Part shown: positions 1 to 12,799 of the stretch, one piece after another
Numbering within the stretch: the first letter of the stretch is position 1
How the letters are laid out: every line of letters starts with the position of its first letter
From: Mimachlamys varia
Taxonomy: Eukaryota; Mollusca; Bivalvia; Pectinida; Pectinidae
Direction of reading: 5' to 3'
Assembly (NCBI GenBank): GCA_947623455.1
Contig: OX392545.1
Span: 28,099,001-28,163,000 of the forward strand
Length of the DNA: 64,000 nt
Notes under the pieces: model-generated
What the model saw: only the letters and a program-made list of their open reading frames with translations
Told to the model about the DNA's origin: nothing
Database searches by the model: none
Program-made: the position numbers and the translations under genes

Positions 1-59
1 ACACATCTGCTGTACCTCTTAAATTAAGTAAATAGATACAGTATGCCGAAAAAAATCCG

Positions 60-375
60 AATAAACTTCTCTCTGCTGCGTTAAGATATGAGGAAATTCC
101 AAAGGGGGTCACGTCCCGATGACCTTCTTGCATTAGCCAATTAAATGATTACTTTCAGAATCTTGAAGGTGAATTTTAATCGCATTTGTCCGTTCAGTTA
201 TTTCGTCACCAAAAGTTCACGTGGAAGGCTTGCTGCAAGATGACTGGTTATTGGAAAATTATTTCTGTGGTAAGTAATGAGGCGACAAAGGTCATCTGAA
301 TATGACCTCTTATGGGTTGTTGTCAGATCCTTGTAAAACGGAGCGAGAGTAAGGATCTGTATTTTAATCAGATTT
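60..375. repeat. Dispersed TIR repeat, family M2, partial copy
   Basis: This copy carries the landmarks of a family seen about ten times in the window: a 'ctctgctgcgttaagat' segment, 'gtcccgatgacc', 'atttcgtcaccaaaagttca', 'aggcgacaaaggtcat', and an end reading 'ctgtattttaatcagat'. The left end lacks the expected terminal CAATCTGATTAAAAT. It contains no protein signal. Its stretch at 255-300 is one of two intact versions of the site that the 30.6-37.0 kb transposon interrupts. Confidence 0.7.
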
Positions 376-814
376 AACCTCTTATGGGATGTTAAAGTCA
401 GATCCTTTTGATGGGAATTCCTTGGATATATAATATCAAGTATAGACATTTGATAGGTCAGTATGGTATGGTGTTATACTCACCTGGTAGAAACAGATAT
501 TAAGCTGAGGTTGAAACCGAACTTTGAGGTTGATATTTTAAATTTGACAGAATCAAATGTCTTAATTTTAAATTACATATGAAACTTGTTGCAAACGAAT
601 GCTATTGCGTCGTATCTAGCTTGATAAGTGGGACACTGAGGTCAAATAATTGAATCACAAAATATGAGGGCTTCATTTAGGTGTAAAGATGTTAAACAAA
701 AAACTCTCTTCGTGTTTCAGCAACAAAAGTCAACGAGAAACTCGGGATGATCCTGTTCTCGCCATGCCTGAGGAGAGACATACCGATGCTCTCCAGTGGT
801 CGGCAGACTTCGCT

Positions 815-1030
815 TCTTGCGACCTATCACTCCGTGATATTGCACCTAAAATGATTGACCTTTCCAATCACGGATTGCAGAGTGGATATGTTTTAAAATA
901 TGATGCCTTATCCATTACGCTTCTTACGGCCTATCACTCCGTGATTTTGCGCCTAAAATGATTGACCTTTTCAATTACGGAATGCAGAGTGGATATGTTC
1001 TAAAATATGATGCCTCATCCATTACACTAC
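815..1030. repeat. Two-copy tandem duplication, period 108 bp
   Basis: A segment beginning 'cctatcactccgtgat' at about 822 recurs at about 930 and runs through 'gagtggatatgtt.taaaatatgatgcc' in both copies with a few substitutions. The open frame across the first copy has no recognisable domain and looks fortuitous. Confidence 0.75.
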
Positions 1031-1604
1031 AAGTCTATATATAGAACAGTAAATTATACAGTGGATTCCACTTATTATCACTCCTGTTTATATTACACAG
1101 GGGAATATTGAGTATCTGTTTGTAAATTCTAGTGGGATCTTAAGAGATACAAAAATACCCCAGACAGAACGATACTGAACCGTGTTTGCGCAAGATGGAT
1201 ACCAATACAATGGTATGGATTGTGTGTCTTCTTGTAAGTGTTCAAAAGTCGGTAGTTTGTTTAGACGCAGGTAACAGTATTGCAATGCCGACCGTCAGGT
1301 GCCCCTGACTGTAAATAGTCTAGTCGTCAGACCGAGAATCTTTCCTGACGGTGCACTGTATAAATTTATTTTCAGGTCCGTTTGGTGGTTGGCTTGTGGT
1401 AAACAATTCAAAAATGACTCAACAACAGTATAAAGATAATGTGGAAATGTATTAATTGTAGATGGTAAAGCACTGATCAGAAGTATAGACAAATATACAT
1501 TACATTTGTACAGATAACCATGAGTTGTCTCCCTTCAATAATAAACGATCAGGATGTTGATGTTGAGATTTACTTATTTATTAACTTATCATGCTGTATC
1601 AATG

Positions 1605-1835
1605 TCTACTACTGCTCCTAATAATCCTAGTAGCTAATAACTTATAATAAAACCATTTCTCGTAGTACTCCTAAATTCTCCTAGTACTCCTTATTGCTCC
1701 TAGTTCTCCAAATTGCTCCTAAATTCTCGTAGTACTCCTAATTTTCCTAATTTCTACCTATTCTCCAAATTCTCCTAGTACTCCTAATATCTATTAATTC
1801 TGCTTATTGCTCCTAGTACTCCTAACATTTCTGGT
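1605..1835. repeat. Imperfect CTCCTA-type simple repeat
   Basis: The tract consists of loosely repeated 'ctcctagtactcctaa' and 'ctcctaaattctc' words over about 220 bp, with varied spacing. It is noncoding low-complexity sequence. Confidence 0.7.
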
Positions 1836-3800
1836 ACTCTGGCTGGTTGCAACAAATCCAGACAATAAGAAATGACATATCTGGCTACACTTTCTGCCTC
1901 TGCTACCTCTCCTTCTCTGCCATGTTTGCCCTGCTTTCCGCTACCGCCTGTTAGGTCGGAACGACACTGAGCTTTGTATCTCCCGGTTCGCAATTTATAG
2001 AAACTTTTAACCAATCACAATGCTCTAAATATCAAGCACGAGAGATCTCCCGCGAATATTTTAGTAAGTGAATAAAGTCCGAGAGACCCAAATTATACCG
2101 CGGGTACACTCCCGAGAAGTTCCGAATATATAAACAAATGTGGCTGCCGAGAAAGACGAACCCGTCTCACTGAGATAAACTATCGACTCTAACGGCTATT
2201 AAAATGCATGACTGGGTGAATAAATGGAATACACATGACAGGTATGATATTATCTCAACATGCTAAACAATCGTTATGAGTATCAACGTGTTATTACCGA
2301 AAACTAAGAGATCACACATAGCGGTGACTGTGACGTCTGCTCGTACACTACGTTCAATTACAGTACAGTTGCTTCACATAATAAACATGTACATATCGAT
2401 AATTTATAATGGTACAACATCACCATCCATTATTATTTGGATAAGATACATACATAATGTTAATATCTCGTGTTATTTAACAAAGTGAGACCATTTAAAG
2501 GTGATATTCCCCACGAATCCCGTGATAATCGAGTGACGAAATACAAAATAATGTACATGTAGTGTCAATATCGGACCACAAGGGTTCGTTACATTGATCA
2601 TACTGATACTTAACAGACTTGACATATCAAATTGATTAACCTACATACTAGTTCAAACTACCTTCATAAGAAATGACCTAATTTAGTGAGGTAAAAACAA
2701 TATGAAAACATTATTATTGGTGCCATATTCCCATAACATTAAAACAATAAATGGCAATATCACATGTACAGTTGTACACATACAAATGTACATGTAGTGT
2801 CAACTTCTGTACAATACAAGAATACACAAAATAAATTACAATATGCAGTCAATCGGCATAACACTATTCAGATACATAAATGGGTCCAATGGAGACAGTT
2901 TGTTGTGTTGCTAAACAATTTTGTACTTCACCTATATTAGAACTGTGGGACCCAGGAATTTAATTAGCCTTGAATACGGACTGTCTACCGGTAACCAAAG
3001 GAAATGTGATTGTTAGTACACGTCAACACCGTAAGTAATGTTTGTGGAACAGTGATTGTTATTTTGTACAAAACGATAGTTTGGTGTACTGTTAAGTTTC
3101 TGGGAAACTTACGGATTGTGAGTACCGAAATGGCGTCTTGATTGCAGATAGATGTGTATTGTCGAAGGTTTCAAAATGGAGCATCACCCAGGATTGTCAT
3201 ACTTTCTGAGGATTGATAGTAGTAATCTGGATGGGTTGGATGACTTTGACGACATGAGGGAAATATCTCGCTGATCAAGAGATTTCGAGAAAACCTTGAT
3301 GTAACAGCTCGTTTTGCAGCATATAGTGGAATAGTTAATGAACAATCTTGTGTTAACTATGGGAAATGTTAACATAAGTATCGGCGGTTCACGTAGGCGA
3401 TGTGTTCATTCACTAGATATGGTCGGAATAGGATGGAGAAAAGTCACTCAAGCACTCGGGTGGACTTGAGGTAGTTAAGATACTTCTACAGAGAGTTGGG
3501 TAGGATAGGTAAAACAGTGAAGAATATAATATAGTGTTTGTTAAGTGAATTTTTCTGGTTTTATAATGAGTTGTAAAGCAATATTTGACTCAAGTGATTT
3601 TGGTGGTGTATCTATGAAAGCTATTACCAAAGCAGTAATAGCAAAATTGAATATAGTGATTTCCAGAACTGGTCAGAAATGAAGTTTTACTTTTCCGGAA
3701 ATTATTTGTGAAAGTGTGTAATGTTAATTGGCCTAATTGTTGCTAGGTTGTTAAAGACAGTAATAGAGTTTCTTAGAATTGAGAGACCGGAAACGATTCT
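1836..3800. other. No recognisable feature
   Basis: AT-rich sequence with only short open frames and many stops on both strands. I see no domain, splice-linked exon set or terminal repeat that I can support. Confidence 0.5.
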
Positions 3801-3819
3801 AGGCAGGAGATCCTAAAGA

Positions 3820-4000
3820 CAATATTGTAAGAATTGTTACTAAATGTTTGAAAGGAACAGACTCGGATTTATTGTATAGAGTACAACTGCATCAAAACCT
3901 GGTAAAGTGATTCACCATGACAGAATGAAACCGTTTTGTGGGAACACAATGCCTGACTGGATTTATGCTATTAGGAAAAGATTGGAAGATAAAAAATGTG
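3820..4000 (+). pseudogene. Gypsy-type integrase C-terminal fragment
   Basis: Translation from 3892 gives a segment with HHDRMKP followed by a Gly and PDW. This is the usual end of Ty3/gypsy integrases (HxDRLKPY then G..PDW). Just upstream, another frame gives IVTKCLKG...DLLYRVQ, matching the preceding GPY/F-side strand, so there is a frameshift near 3885. The upstream catalytic core is not recognisable. It is a decayed pol remnant, probably one end of an old gypsy insertion; no flanking LTR was identified. Confidence 0.6.
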
Positions 4001-4479
4001 TCTAAAGAGCCCACAAAGACATCTTGTGTGGAAGGGAACAGGACAAAGCTAGCTGTTCCTCAGACTATGGAAACGGATATGGTCCATCTGAGGAGGGGGC
4101 AAGAAAACGTAAACAACCTGATCGATTAGGCATCAGGGCAACAGAGAATATGTGAATATTCGTTGTTTTGTTTGCATATGTGCCAGTCAAAAAAGGCCAA
4201 AATGTCCAAAGGGGAAACGCTCCAGGTTCAGACCATACAGCAGGTCCGAAGATCAGAGGAACACGTATTGAGGTATCAGCAAACATTAACCAACACCATT
4301 CTTAAAGACGTGCAGAAGGTTTTGGTAAATATGAAGAAGTTAAAGTCAAACCAGTCATTGTCACCAGACCTGGTTGCATATTTATGGAGTATGGTGGATC
4401 AGCCCATCCCACCAAGATAGGAGGACCCCGATCTGTTCAGTGTGATCCTCCACAGTAAAAGTTTTAAAATGTGAAATGA

Positions 4480-4650
4480 TTTCCAGTGGACATAATTAAT
4501 TGTAACGGAGTTGGGAGTTAAGAAACAAAATGTATGAAGTATTCATAATGTGAATTGATTTTATAGTAGATATAAGTAATTGTAACGGAGTTGGGAGTTA
4601 AGAAACAAAATGTATGAAGTTTTCATAATGTGAATTGATTTCTAGTGGAT
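4480..4650. repeat. Two-copy tandem duplication, period 80 bp
   Basis: The block starting 'tgtaacggagttgggagtta' at 4501 recurs at 4581 almost unchanged, including 'agaaacaaaatgtatgaag' and 'ttcataatgtgaattgatt'. No coding content is seen. Confidence 0.8.
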
Positions 4651-5292
4651 TTATCAATTTTTCATATTTGTGAGAAGTGTTCCTTGTGGTTAGATTATCA
4701 AAATAAAACGTGTAGTGATTCTTTTGAGAAAAGAACCAGTGAACGTGCTTTTCGGCAGATTATAATTTCGTACCTGTGGTTGTATCAATATATCTGTAAA
4801 AAAAGGTTATTCTTGTGGATTAGTGAATGTTTAATTATATTAAAATGTGCAATGATTCCTTTCGTGAAAGTGAAGAAAAAAAAATAATCGTTGGATTAGG
4901 ATTTCAATACAGATTTACAAAATGTTCAGTTTCAGTGTTTATCTGTAGAATTCAACTTGAGAATGTCATAGGAGTGAAAATCTTGCGTAATTTGTTAATG
5001 ATGAGTATTTGGAATTTGCATTGGAAGGATTAATCAAACATTACAAAATTCAGTTTAATGGATTCTCCCGTGGATGTATACAAAGAGTGTTTAAAGATGT
5101 GTAAAAAGGTCAAGATAGTAACTGCTTTGCTGTGGATTAAGGACTAGGCTCGGACTGACGGTGTCAAGAAGTGTACATAAAATGATAACGGCTGTACCAG
5201 TGAAGACTACTACATCAAGATCGCGAGAACGGCTCCAGAGATTAACTTTTATGTCGGAAAAGACGGTATGGTAATATATGTGTAAATAGTCA

Positions 5293-5449
5293 ATGCTGAA
5301 GAACAGCGGAATAACTTGCAGGGGAACATTCAGGTAAGCACAAATTCAATCCAATTAAAAACATATCTTGATCTCCGCGCCGTTCCGTAAACTCCTCTCT
5401 GCTGCGTTAAGATCTCAGATAATCCCATAGGGGGTCATGTCCCGATGAC
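5293..5449. repeat. 157-bp direct repeat, copy 1, containing an M2 fragment
   Basis: This block, starting 'atgctgaagaacagcgg', matches 11453-11605 with only a few differences. Its right part is M2 sequence ('gatctccgcgccgttccgta', 'gggggtcatgtcccgatgac'). The left part, 'aacttgcaggggaacattc', is shared by these two copies only. It may be a duplicated composite. Confidence 0.75.
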
Positions 5450-5639
5450 AAGGATCTGACATCATTCCATTAGAGGTCACGTTCAGATGAACGAGAACTA
5501 CAGACTGTGTTAGATATAACTTATACCTGGAATATTGACACACTTGACAATGTGTCACATGTAGCGAAAAGACCAATGAAGAACAAGACGGAATAAATTA
5601 AAAGAACTTGACAATAAAAATACATGTATAATGTAATTT

Positions 5640-6520
5640 GAACTTGAGTGATTATTAATTGTGAGCTTCTTACTTTTTCATGGAAAGGAGAGTATATAAG
5701 TGTTTTCCAGGAGTAAAGTCGACTTAGCGGGAGATATTTGTGAAGTTTTTAACCAGTGATTAGTATTATGATTAGTGTATATATTTCATTAATTAGGATG
5801 GCTTTTATCTGTAGTCTAAGTAAGGTAAGTGGGTTCATATGGTCAGTTTGGTGGTTTACTATTTGCTTTAGCTGATAATTAAGGGTCAGTTAGAGAGATG
5901 GTATCACAATTAATAGCTTTCTTAATGTGATCTGCAAACTTGAGCGGCTATCGCATTCCTGGCTTCAGTAGAGTTTGGTAATAGCTGAGGGACTAGTGTA
6001 TTAATAGGTATGAAGTCATTCTAAGGGTTTGTTTATATGTATAGCGTTGATGTCATCCTGAGGGTACAGTGCATTAATAGGTATGTGGACATTCTCCGGA
6101 AGTTGTCATGGGGTATATTTAGTAAATTATGTCATTAGCTTTATTTAGTTTGTTGAAGTATATTTGGTAGATGATGACATTATATACCTCTAGTTGATTT
6201 GAGTATATTTAGCATATAATGTCAGTATCTATATAAAGGGGTGTTCCGGAGTTCAGGGAGGGGGAGTTATTATTTGAAGTGAAGTGGAGAGTGGAGGTTT
6301 TGTTTTGAGTCGAGTACAGTTTGAGTTTGAGAGACTTGCGAGGAGTCTATAGATATATAGTTAGAATAGGTGTAGTAGACTTTAGTTATTCACCGGAATT
6401 TGTGATACATTCTTTCGTCTATTCATATTAATAAAACTTTAGCTAACTTTATGAAATTTAGTATGTTGTGTTTTTATCAAGTGAGTCTATCAGACAAATC
6501 GAACAATTACAGTATTTAGT
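5640..6520 (+). repeat. Probable 5' LTR of a decayed gypsy element (left edge unsure)
   Basis: The region ends 13-15 bases before a primer-binding-like site at 6525. It carries a TATA-like 'tatataaagg' near 6232 and a polyadenylation-type 'aataaaa' near 6430, the order expected in U3-R-U5. I could not find a second copy or a sure left boundary, so the LTR call rests on position and these signals only. Confidence 0.35.
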
Positions 6521-6524
6521 GAGA

Positions 6525-6540
6525 TGGTGTCGGAAGTGTA
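6525..6540 (+). promoter_or_regulatory. Primer-binding-site-like sequence
   Basis: The sequence TGGTGTCGGAAGTGTA begins with TGG, as required to pair with a tRNA CCA end, and resembles tRNA-Leu-type PBS sequences of gypsy elements. It lies between the putative LTR and a gag-like region. Confidence 0.45.
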
Positions 6541-6571
6541 ATAACGTGACAATTATTTCTTTCAATTTCGC

Positions 6572-7408
6572 ATGCATTTTGGTGTCAATGGTCTTTCATT
6601 GAGCGGTAATCAGAAGCAACACATTTGGTTGGACGAACAATTCTGCCAAAAGACAAGCTTGATTGGTTTATTTTACACATTATTGGATAATGATTTAGTT
6701 AACGCCTCGGTATTCTTTTATTTGTTTTTATTTGTTCATATGGTAACTGCCATCCAGAAACAACATGACGGTACCTTATCAAACGAAGTTCATGCATTAC
6801 AAGATCAAGTAAAAACAACTGACCAATATGATGGGTAGACACATATCGGTGTCAAAGTCATCATGTCATAAGTGTCGTGGTCAAGGCCACATGGAGTATC
6901 AGTATAACTGGAATGGCGAGCAGCTGGGATGCAGTGTCAGATATGTGGTCGGTTTGGCCATATTGCTCCCACGTGCCAATGTCTTGGAGTACATACTCAA
7001 GTCAACACTGTATTTGGAAATGATCACCCTTACAAGCAAGCCCAGTCACAGAACTACCTTCTTGGAAGGTCTTTGTCAGCACACCACCACCCCACTTTGG
7101 TGAGTCTATGATCGTCCCACTTCCACCGTTGACTGTCGCAGGACATGGCCAGCCTAGGTGGAACTCATCTCAATTAATAAACAATTCTGGACAATACCAG
7201 GCAAACATATATTTCCCGAAAGGTGTTCGCGACCTCTGGGCGGCAAATAATTGGTGATAAAACGCGTCAGTATAGACATGACCGTAGTCGGTCACCTGAG
7301 AGAACATGCAATACAGACAATGATAGTACAAACTCTACTGGTTCATGTATTAGTTCTGATTGTGATTTACCCGATTCCAATATTTCTCCGCCGCCTTACG
7401 TCACGTGA
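6572..7408 (+). pseudogene. Gag remnant with two CCHC zinc knuckles
   Basis: At about 6861 one frame reads CHKCRGQGH (C-x2-C-x4-H, last Cys absent). At about 6929 another frame reads CQICGRFGHIAPTC, a perfect C-x2-C-x4-H-x4-C retroviral-type knuckle. The change of frame between them shows at least one indel. Downstream, 7223-7408 is open but lacks a known domain and has a Ser/Asp-rich tail ending in SPPPY. No protease or RT follows. The most likely origin is the gag end of a gypsy element whose pol has been deleted. Confidence 0.55.
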
Positions 7409-7588
7409 TCAAAAATAGATAGGCCAGAAAGAAATTCTCGCGGCCATTTTCAAACAGATGTCGGGAAACTAATTATTTTTTTTAGAAATAGATGGAAACA
7501 GTTAGTTTACGACCTCCTGTGACTTTATTAAATGTGTATGTTAGTAGAAAAATATTTGTTTCATATTATAAAACACAGTTTAAACAGT

Positions 7589-7604
7589 GACCCGTGCACG
7601 GGTC
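7589..7604. repeat. Perfect 16-bp palindrome
   Basis: GACCCGTGCACGGGTC equals its own reverse complement. It is GC-rich within AT-rich surroundings, so it stands out, but no function can be assigned. Confidence 0.8.
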
Positions 7605-7810
7605 GGTAAAATTTAACTATAACTAAAATTAACTTAGGATGAATTCTGACTCTCGCACCCGCCTGTCGTCCTAATATTTAGCTGGTCAGAGAGTAAGAAC
7701 CCTTCTGACTAATACGGTACTAACAAGTTCAAAGTGAAATCTCTATAAACCGAAACTGGGAATAAGTTGTGATGTGAAATTACCAAAAGGTGCAAGATTA
7801 GGATGGCAAG

Positions 7811-7917
7811 CAATCTGATTAAAATACAGATCCTTGTTCTCACTTCGTTTTACTTAACGCAGCAGAGAGAAGTTTACGTAACGGCGCGGAGATCAGGATA
7901 TGATTTTAATCAGATTG
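7811..7917. mobile_element. Short internally deleted MITE, family M2, with 10-bp target duplication
   Basis: It begins CAATCTGATTAAAATACAGA and ends in the inverted form ...ATTTTAATCAGATTG, with both ends matching other M2 copies. The flanks are GGATGGCAAG at 7801-7810 and again at 7918-7927, a perfect 10-bp direct repeat. TIRs plus a 9-10 bp duplication are typical of Mutator-type (MULE) elements. At 107 bp it cannot encode anything. Confidence 0.8.
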
Positions 7918-8754
7918 GGATGGCAAGGTATGTGTATGGTAATGCACAAACCAGTAAGAAACGTTTATTTGTGGCTAGATATATCACTACTGTACACAAG
8001 TCAAGGTCAATACCTTTACAGATGATTCAAATTGGGAATTTTAATTGTTTAGGGCATGACCCAACGTGGAACCTTGTCGAACTCCAGTCAAATTTAAGCT
8101 AGTGTGGTATCTTTATGTACAACTACTTGAGCCCAACGTTTGAATGTGATCGTCACCAAATCAATATTTGATCTCTGGCATTTTATCATGATGAATCAAC
8201 ATACGGTTCGAATCCTTCGATTGGCATGAATCAATGGAAAGAGACTCCATATCGATTTTTCATGGTTTCAAACGGGTTCCCTAGCCCAAAATACGACTAT
8301 TTAAAAACAAAGTTAGCAAAAGTATCCTAAGAAATGGCCGAGATATCACTAGTATGGTTTTCCGCCCGATGGGAATCATTTGGGCCATGCTGGGGAAAAA
8401 TCTATAAGGATTTCGAGCGATAACACACATTTTCTTCGAAGCCTAGACCTTGCACTTCATATACAAATGGGTTTTCTTCTATACATATAAATGCATACAA
8501 CTCTGGTCCAGCCTCACAAGTATACGACAATATTCCAGAAGTGTCAATTCAGTTTGAGCATCCAGCCGTACATGTATGAACCAGAAAAACAAGACGACAA
8601 CATCCAGTAGGATATCACTTCGTCAGGGTTTAACGAGGAGAGTTGTGATTCAAGCCTTGGAAATGATAGCCATAACGGCGGAACAGAATGGTGTTTCGAA
8701 TACAGATTGACCATATTTGCCCATTTTATTGTTAGCCCCCCCCCCCCCCCTTAT

Positions 8755-8838
8755 GGGATTTGCTCAGATCTTAACGCAGCAGAAAGCTTTACGGAACGCG
8801 CAGCGCGGAGATCAAGATATGATTTTAATCAGATTGCT
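8755..8838. repeat. M2 repeat fragment
   Basis: Contains 'cttaacgcagcagaaag', 'gcgcggagatcaagatatga' and the terminal 'ttttaatcagattg'. The opposite end is missing. A run of C lies just upstream at about 8737-8750. Confidence 0.7.
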
Positions 8839-8947
8839 ATTTTACATAATAGCACGGACTATAATAGCTATTTTGTTCACCAGTCCCTACTACAAATTAG
8901 GTATTTAAACAAAGGAACCCCCCAAAATTGTATCAAAACCAGTCCAA

Positions 8948-10110
8948 ATACAAGAGGCCCAATGGGCCTGCATCGCTCACCTGGTATCAATCTCTGACTT
9001 ATATTATAGTGTAACCCTCAAGTCCCCTTAAATCTTTTACTGTAAGACATTTAGAAGAACATGTTAAGGTTTAAACATATTTTACCCCTGTGACCTTATA
9101 AGACATCATTTTCATTTTCAAATTTTGTTTGGCTTCATCCCAGGACGCTACCAGCCAAATATCATGTCTCGAGGCATTTGGGTTTATCAGAAGTCCCTCA
9201 AAACTTTTTACCGATTTGACCACTGTGACCTTTAATATGGGTCAAGCTCATTTTCCTTCCCAAACTTTGTCAAGCTTCATGCAAGGAACCTTTCAGCCAA
9301 ATATAATGCTTATAGGGCTTTTGGTATTTCATGAAGAAGTCGTTTAAAGGTTTTAAAAGACTTGATCCTTGTGACCTTGAATATAAGTCTAGGTCATTTC
9401 TCTTCGCAAACTTTGTCGTCGGGCTTCATACAAGGAACCTTTCAGCCAAATATCAAGCTTCTAGGGCTTTTGGTACGTCAGTTAAAGTCGTTTGAATGTT
9501 TTAACAGATTTGACCCCTGTGATCTTGAATATAGGTCAAGGTCATTTCTTTTCGCAAACTTTATCGGGCTTTATTCAATAACCTCTTAGCCAAATATCAT
9601 GCTTCTAGGGCTCTTGTTACTTCAGAAAAAGTTGTTTGAATGTTTTAACAGATTTGACCCTTGTGACCTTGAATAGAGGTCAAGGTAATTTCTTTTCGCA
9701 AGGAACATTTCAGCCAAATATCATACTTTTAGGGATTCTGGTTTATTAGAAGTCGTTTAAAGGTTAAAGTAGATTTAACCTCACTGTGACCTTGAATATA
9801 GGTCAAGGTCGTTTCTTTTCGCGAACTTTATTCGGCTTCATCAAAGGAAGCTACTGGTCAAATATGAGGTCTCTATGCCCGACGGTATTTTAGAAGAGGT
9901 TGTTTGAAGGTTTCGACATTTTTTACCCCTGTGACCTTGGAATTAGGTCAAAGTGATTTTTTTCGCAAACTTTGTTCAGCTCCTTCCAAGAAAGTTACCA
10001 GCCAAATTCCATGTCACTAGGCCTTTCAGTATTTTAGAAGAAGTCGTTTAAAGGAAAAAGTTGACGGACGGACGCTGCACCATCACATAAGCTCACTTGG
10101 CCCTCCATAA
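8948..10110. repeat. Bivalve-type repeat array, period about 143 bp, seven units
   Basis: The phrase 'tgaccttgaatata.gtcaaggtca' recurs near 9096, 9228, 9371, 9517, 9660, 9785 and 9930, each with 'cgcaaactttgtc..gcttcat' and 'cagccaaatatcatgcttctagggct'. The array opens with 'caagaggcccaatgggcctg' and closes with 'gacggacggacgctgcacc' and 'ataagctcacttggccct', landmarks I recognise from bivalve intergenic DNA. Short open frames inside it are products of the repeat, not genes. Confidence 0.8.
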
Positions 10111-10397
10111 AAACCAACATGGTTTTAATGTGGAGGTAAAATTCAGTTGTTGACACATCAATGAGCAGAAAATAAGAACGAGAAATCAATGAGAGAATAT
10201 ATAACATGATTAACGAAAGTCAATTAGACCTAGTAAGATTAAAAATGATGCAAGCATTGCTCAATGTTTCCCTTACATAAAGACAAGCATACATCTCACT
10301 CGCTCATAATTACACTTATTATTTCATTATGGAACTTTCCAACATTCATGTCGATTGGTTGGTTGGTTGAATATTTCTACGTCCTGAAGAGAAGAAA

Positions 10398-10627
10398 GTG
10401 AAACGTAAACCAAACTGGACGCAGGACCAGTGCATAATCTTCGCTTCCCTCGTAAATGAACCCAAGATGAAAAAGGACGCGTGGCAAGCGGTGGCAAGAC
10501 ACTTTAATGTGTCATCGCTTACCCCTCGATCCCCGGAAGAGGTGGAAAAGAAATGGCATAAAATATATTATCAAATGCCAAAGAGCGAAATATCCTCTTT
10601 TAGAAAATCTACAACTGCAACAGGTTC
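10398..10627 (+). pseudogene. Myb/SANT-like DNA-binding domain exon
   Basis: The frame gives KRKPNWTQDQ...W..VARHFNV...RSPEEVEKKWHKIY, with three spaced aromatic positions and a basic start. This fits Myb_DNA-bind_5 / NAIF1-like SANT domains, which often travel with PIF/Harbinger elements or occur as small host regulators. There is no in-frame ATG (the open frame starts at a GTG after an upstream stop), and 'caacaggttcga' near 10625 could be a weak splice donor. It is either one exon of an unseen gene or a fragment. Expression cannot be judged. Confidence 0.5.
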
Positions 10628-11452
10628 GATCCTTTTCTTTTCATTTATTTACACGGAATCGATAAACTAAATAATGATCTGCATGCATGCAGTACATGTA
10701 TGATGAGATCAGCTACAAATGAAGGTGATTGACTATTATCAATAGGTCCAATAGGGCTTGATTAACACGTACTGTACGTACCTACGCGTCAACAACCTAA
10801 TCTGGAAGGAAGCTTGTTACTGCTGCTTTAGATTTCATGACATGTTCTTTATATCCTTCATGGATTATCATTTTCAAAATTCAAAACAAGATTTTTCATT
10901 TTCTTGTTTTTTCCGAAATAGACAAATTTAATTTGTATATATGTGTAGGCCAATCTCACAAAAAAGGAACTAATTGTACTGTACCATATATATTGCATAT
11001 TGTTTTTAGTAAAAGGGAAATTTAAGGGGTTGGGAAGAAGTTTAAATTCATGATGGGCCTACATGAGTCATGGAATAAGTGTACACATTTCTGGCGAGAT
11101 TTTCTCCAAAAACTTGATACGTTGATTTTCATGCAATATTTTGATAGTTGCCATGAAGCACAGAGCCCTTTGATGAAGTTGATTCAACCAGAATCAAGTC
11201 TAAAACGTCTTACCAATTCAGTATCCGAATATTCCTTCAAACAATCCTCCCTCTCTTTATAATTCCTATTTAGGAGTCTTCTTTAGGACCAACTCAACTG
11301 AGTATATTATCATGTATTAAATACGTTTATGAATAATATGAGTACATCAGTTTATGAATAATATTTAAGTACATTATCTTATTTTACTTCGACGTTTTTA
11401 AGTAGTTGGCAACTGCTGGAACACGCATGTGCTAGAGACATCTGTCTACGAT

Positions 11453-11605
11453 ATGCTGAAGAACAGCGGAATAACTTGCAGGGGAACATTCAGGTAAGCA
11501 CAAATTCAATCCGATTAAAATCATATCTTGATCTCCGCGCCGTTCCGTAGACCTCTGCTGTGTTAAGATCTGAGATAATCCCATAGGGGGTCATGTCCCG
11601 ATGAC
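11453..11605. repeat. 157-bp direct repeat, copy 2, running into an M2 copy
   Basis: Nearly identical to 5293-5449. The M2 part continues rightward to about 11700 ('attagccaatcaaattactac', 'gaggcgacaaagcttgtata'). Confidence 0.75.
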
Positions 11606-12009
11606 CTTTCGCATTAGCCAATCAAATTACTACTGGCAGAATCTTGACAGTGAAATATTGAGGCGACAAAGCTTGTATAAACACAGTTGTCCGTTTAAAT
11701 AGTGCTTGTTTAGATAGATTGTACTCTCATTAGAGACGCCCACTAATCTATCAATCAGATTAGCATGGCCTTTTTGCACTACCACCACAGGTCACTACCC
11801 GGCCATCAGCGCTGCAGGGACCTCTACTCCTTTGGGTTGTTCTTACCCTGGTGTTAATATCCCTTTCAAGTTCACAAAATCTGTCCTCTAGTGATCTACC
11901 ACCTATCTCTGGCAACGACTCAGTCTGCACTGAATGTTGTCGAGCCTTTATCCCCTTAGAGTTAGCACTAGATGTAGATATACTGTCCTTTGAAACAACA
12001 GTATTCTAA

Positions 12010-12215
12010 GGAGTTTGTCAAAATCCCTTATTTGTGCCTCGTTTGACTATCGGATGACAGAGAGGTCCAAAATGTATGATGCAATAGTTCACTTTTTGAA
12101 AATGGTGCTAAATAGCCATGTTCAACTGCTACTTGTAGCATAGACTCAAGCCGACAGCCAAAATCTGTAACCGACTCATTAGGCTTTTGGAAAGAATTAA
12201 AAAATGTACAAATAT
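12010..12215 (-). pseudogene. Gypsy-type gag fragment
   Basis: On the minus strand from about 12206 the frame reads FFNSFQKPNESVTDF, then RLESML, then LLHHTFWTSLSSD, and after a stop and frame change RDFDKLLRIL. The pattern 'QkpnESv.dF..RLe...FW.GL.s' is that of retrotransposon capsid proteins. An in-frame TAA lies near 12030. Further minus-strand sequence down to about 11720 is too decayed to read. No knuckle or pol was found next to it. Confidence 0.5.
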
Positions 12216-12799
12216 AACTAATTTTGCTTTACATGTCACGTGGAAAGGCTGTAACTGTTCCACTAAATGGGCATACTAACCTTCCATTTTAACTGGTGTT
12301 GCCCGAAACATTTTGCCAAATGTCGTTGCTAACAGCAGGTAATTCAAGTAACAAAAAGTAAAAAAAAAACGTAATTTAAAAAACACGCATGTCTTGCTGT
12401 ATCTGCATTGCCTCGCCCTCCAAAATACGCACGCACTCGTATAACATACACCGGGATTATGGAAAACAGACAGGGTCAAAATGCTAACTGCTTGTCACTT
12501 TCACCAGTGCGGAGGTATAGCATATATTAAGAGATATCTATACTACCTATACATGGTTGCGAAACCATCTACTACTTGGGCCTGGGACGCCTCGTAAGTT
12601 ATACATGCGTGAATGGTTTGTACTTTCGTTTCTGTGTACAGTCCGTTTCGTAAATGTCTGTATTCGTCAGTGTATTGTTTCTGTTTTAGGTTTCCTGTGC
12701 GTGTAATAAATTAATGGAAGAATCTACGGATGTTGTTATACTTGTTAACGACCACACCCTACAAATGCCCTGTCACACCCGCCATGGAAATCCAGTAAT

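Noticed and set aside
8948..10110. Regular spacing suggesting a CRISPR-like or satellite array
   Set aside because: Units diverge throughout, with no constant repeat plus unique spacer pattern, and the genome is eukaryotic; it is a known type of bivalve dispersed repeat.
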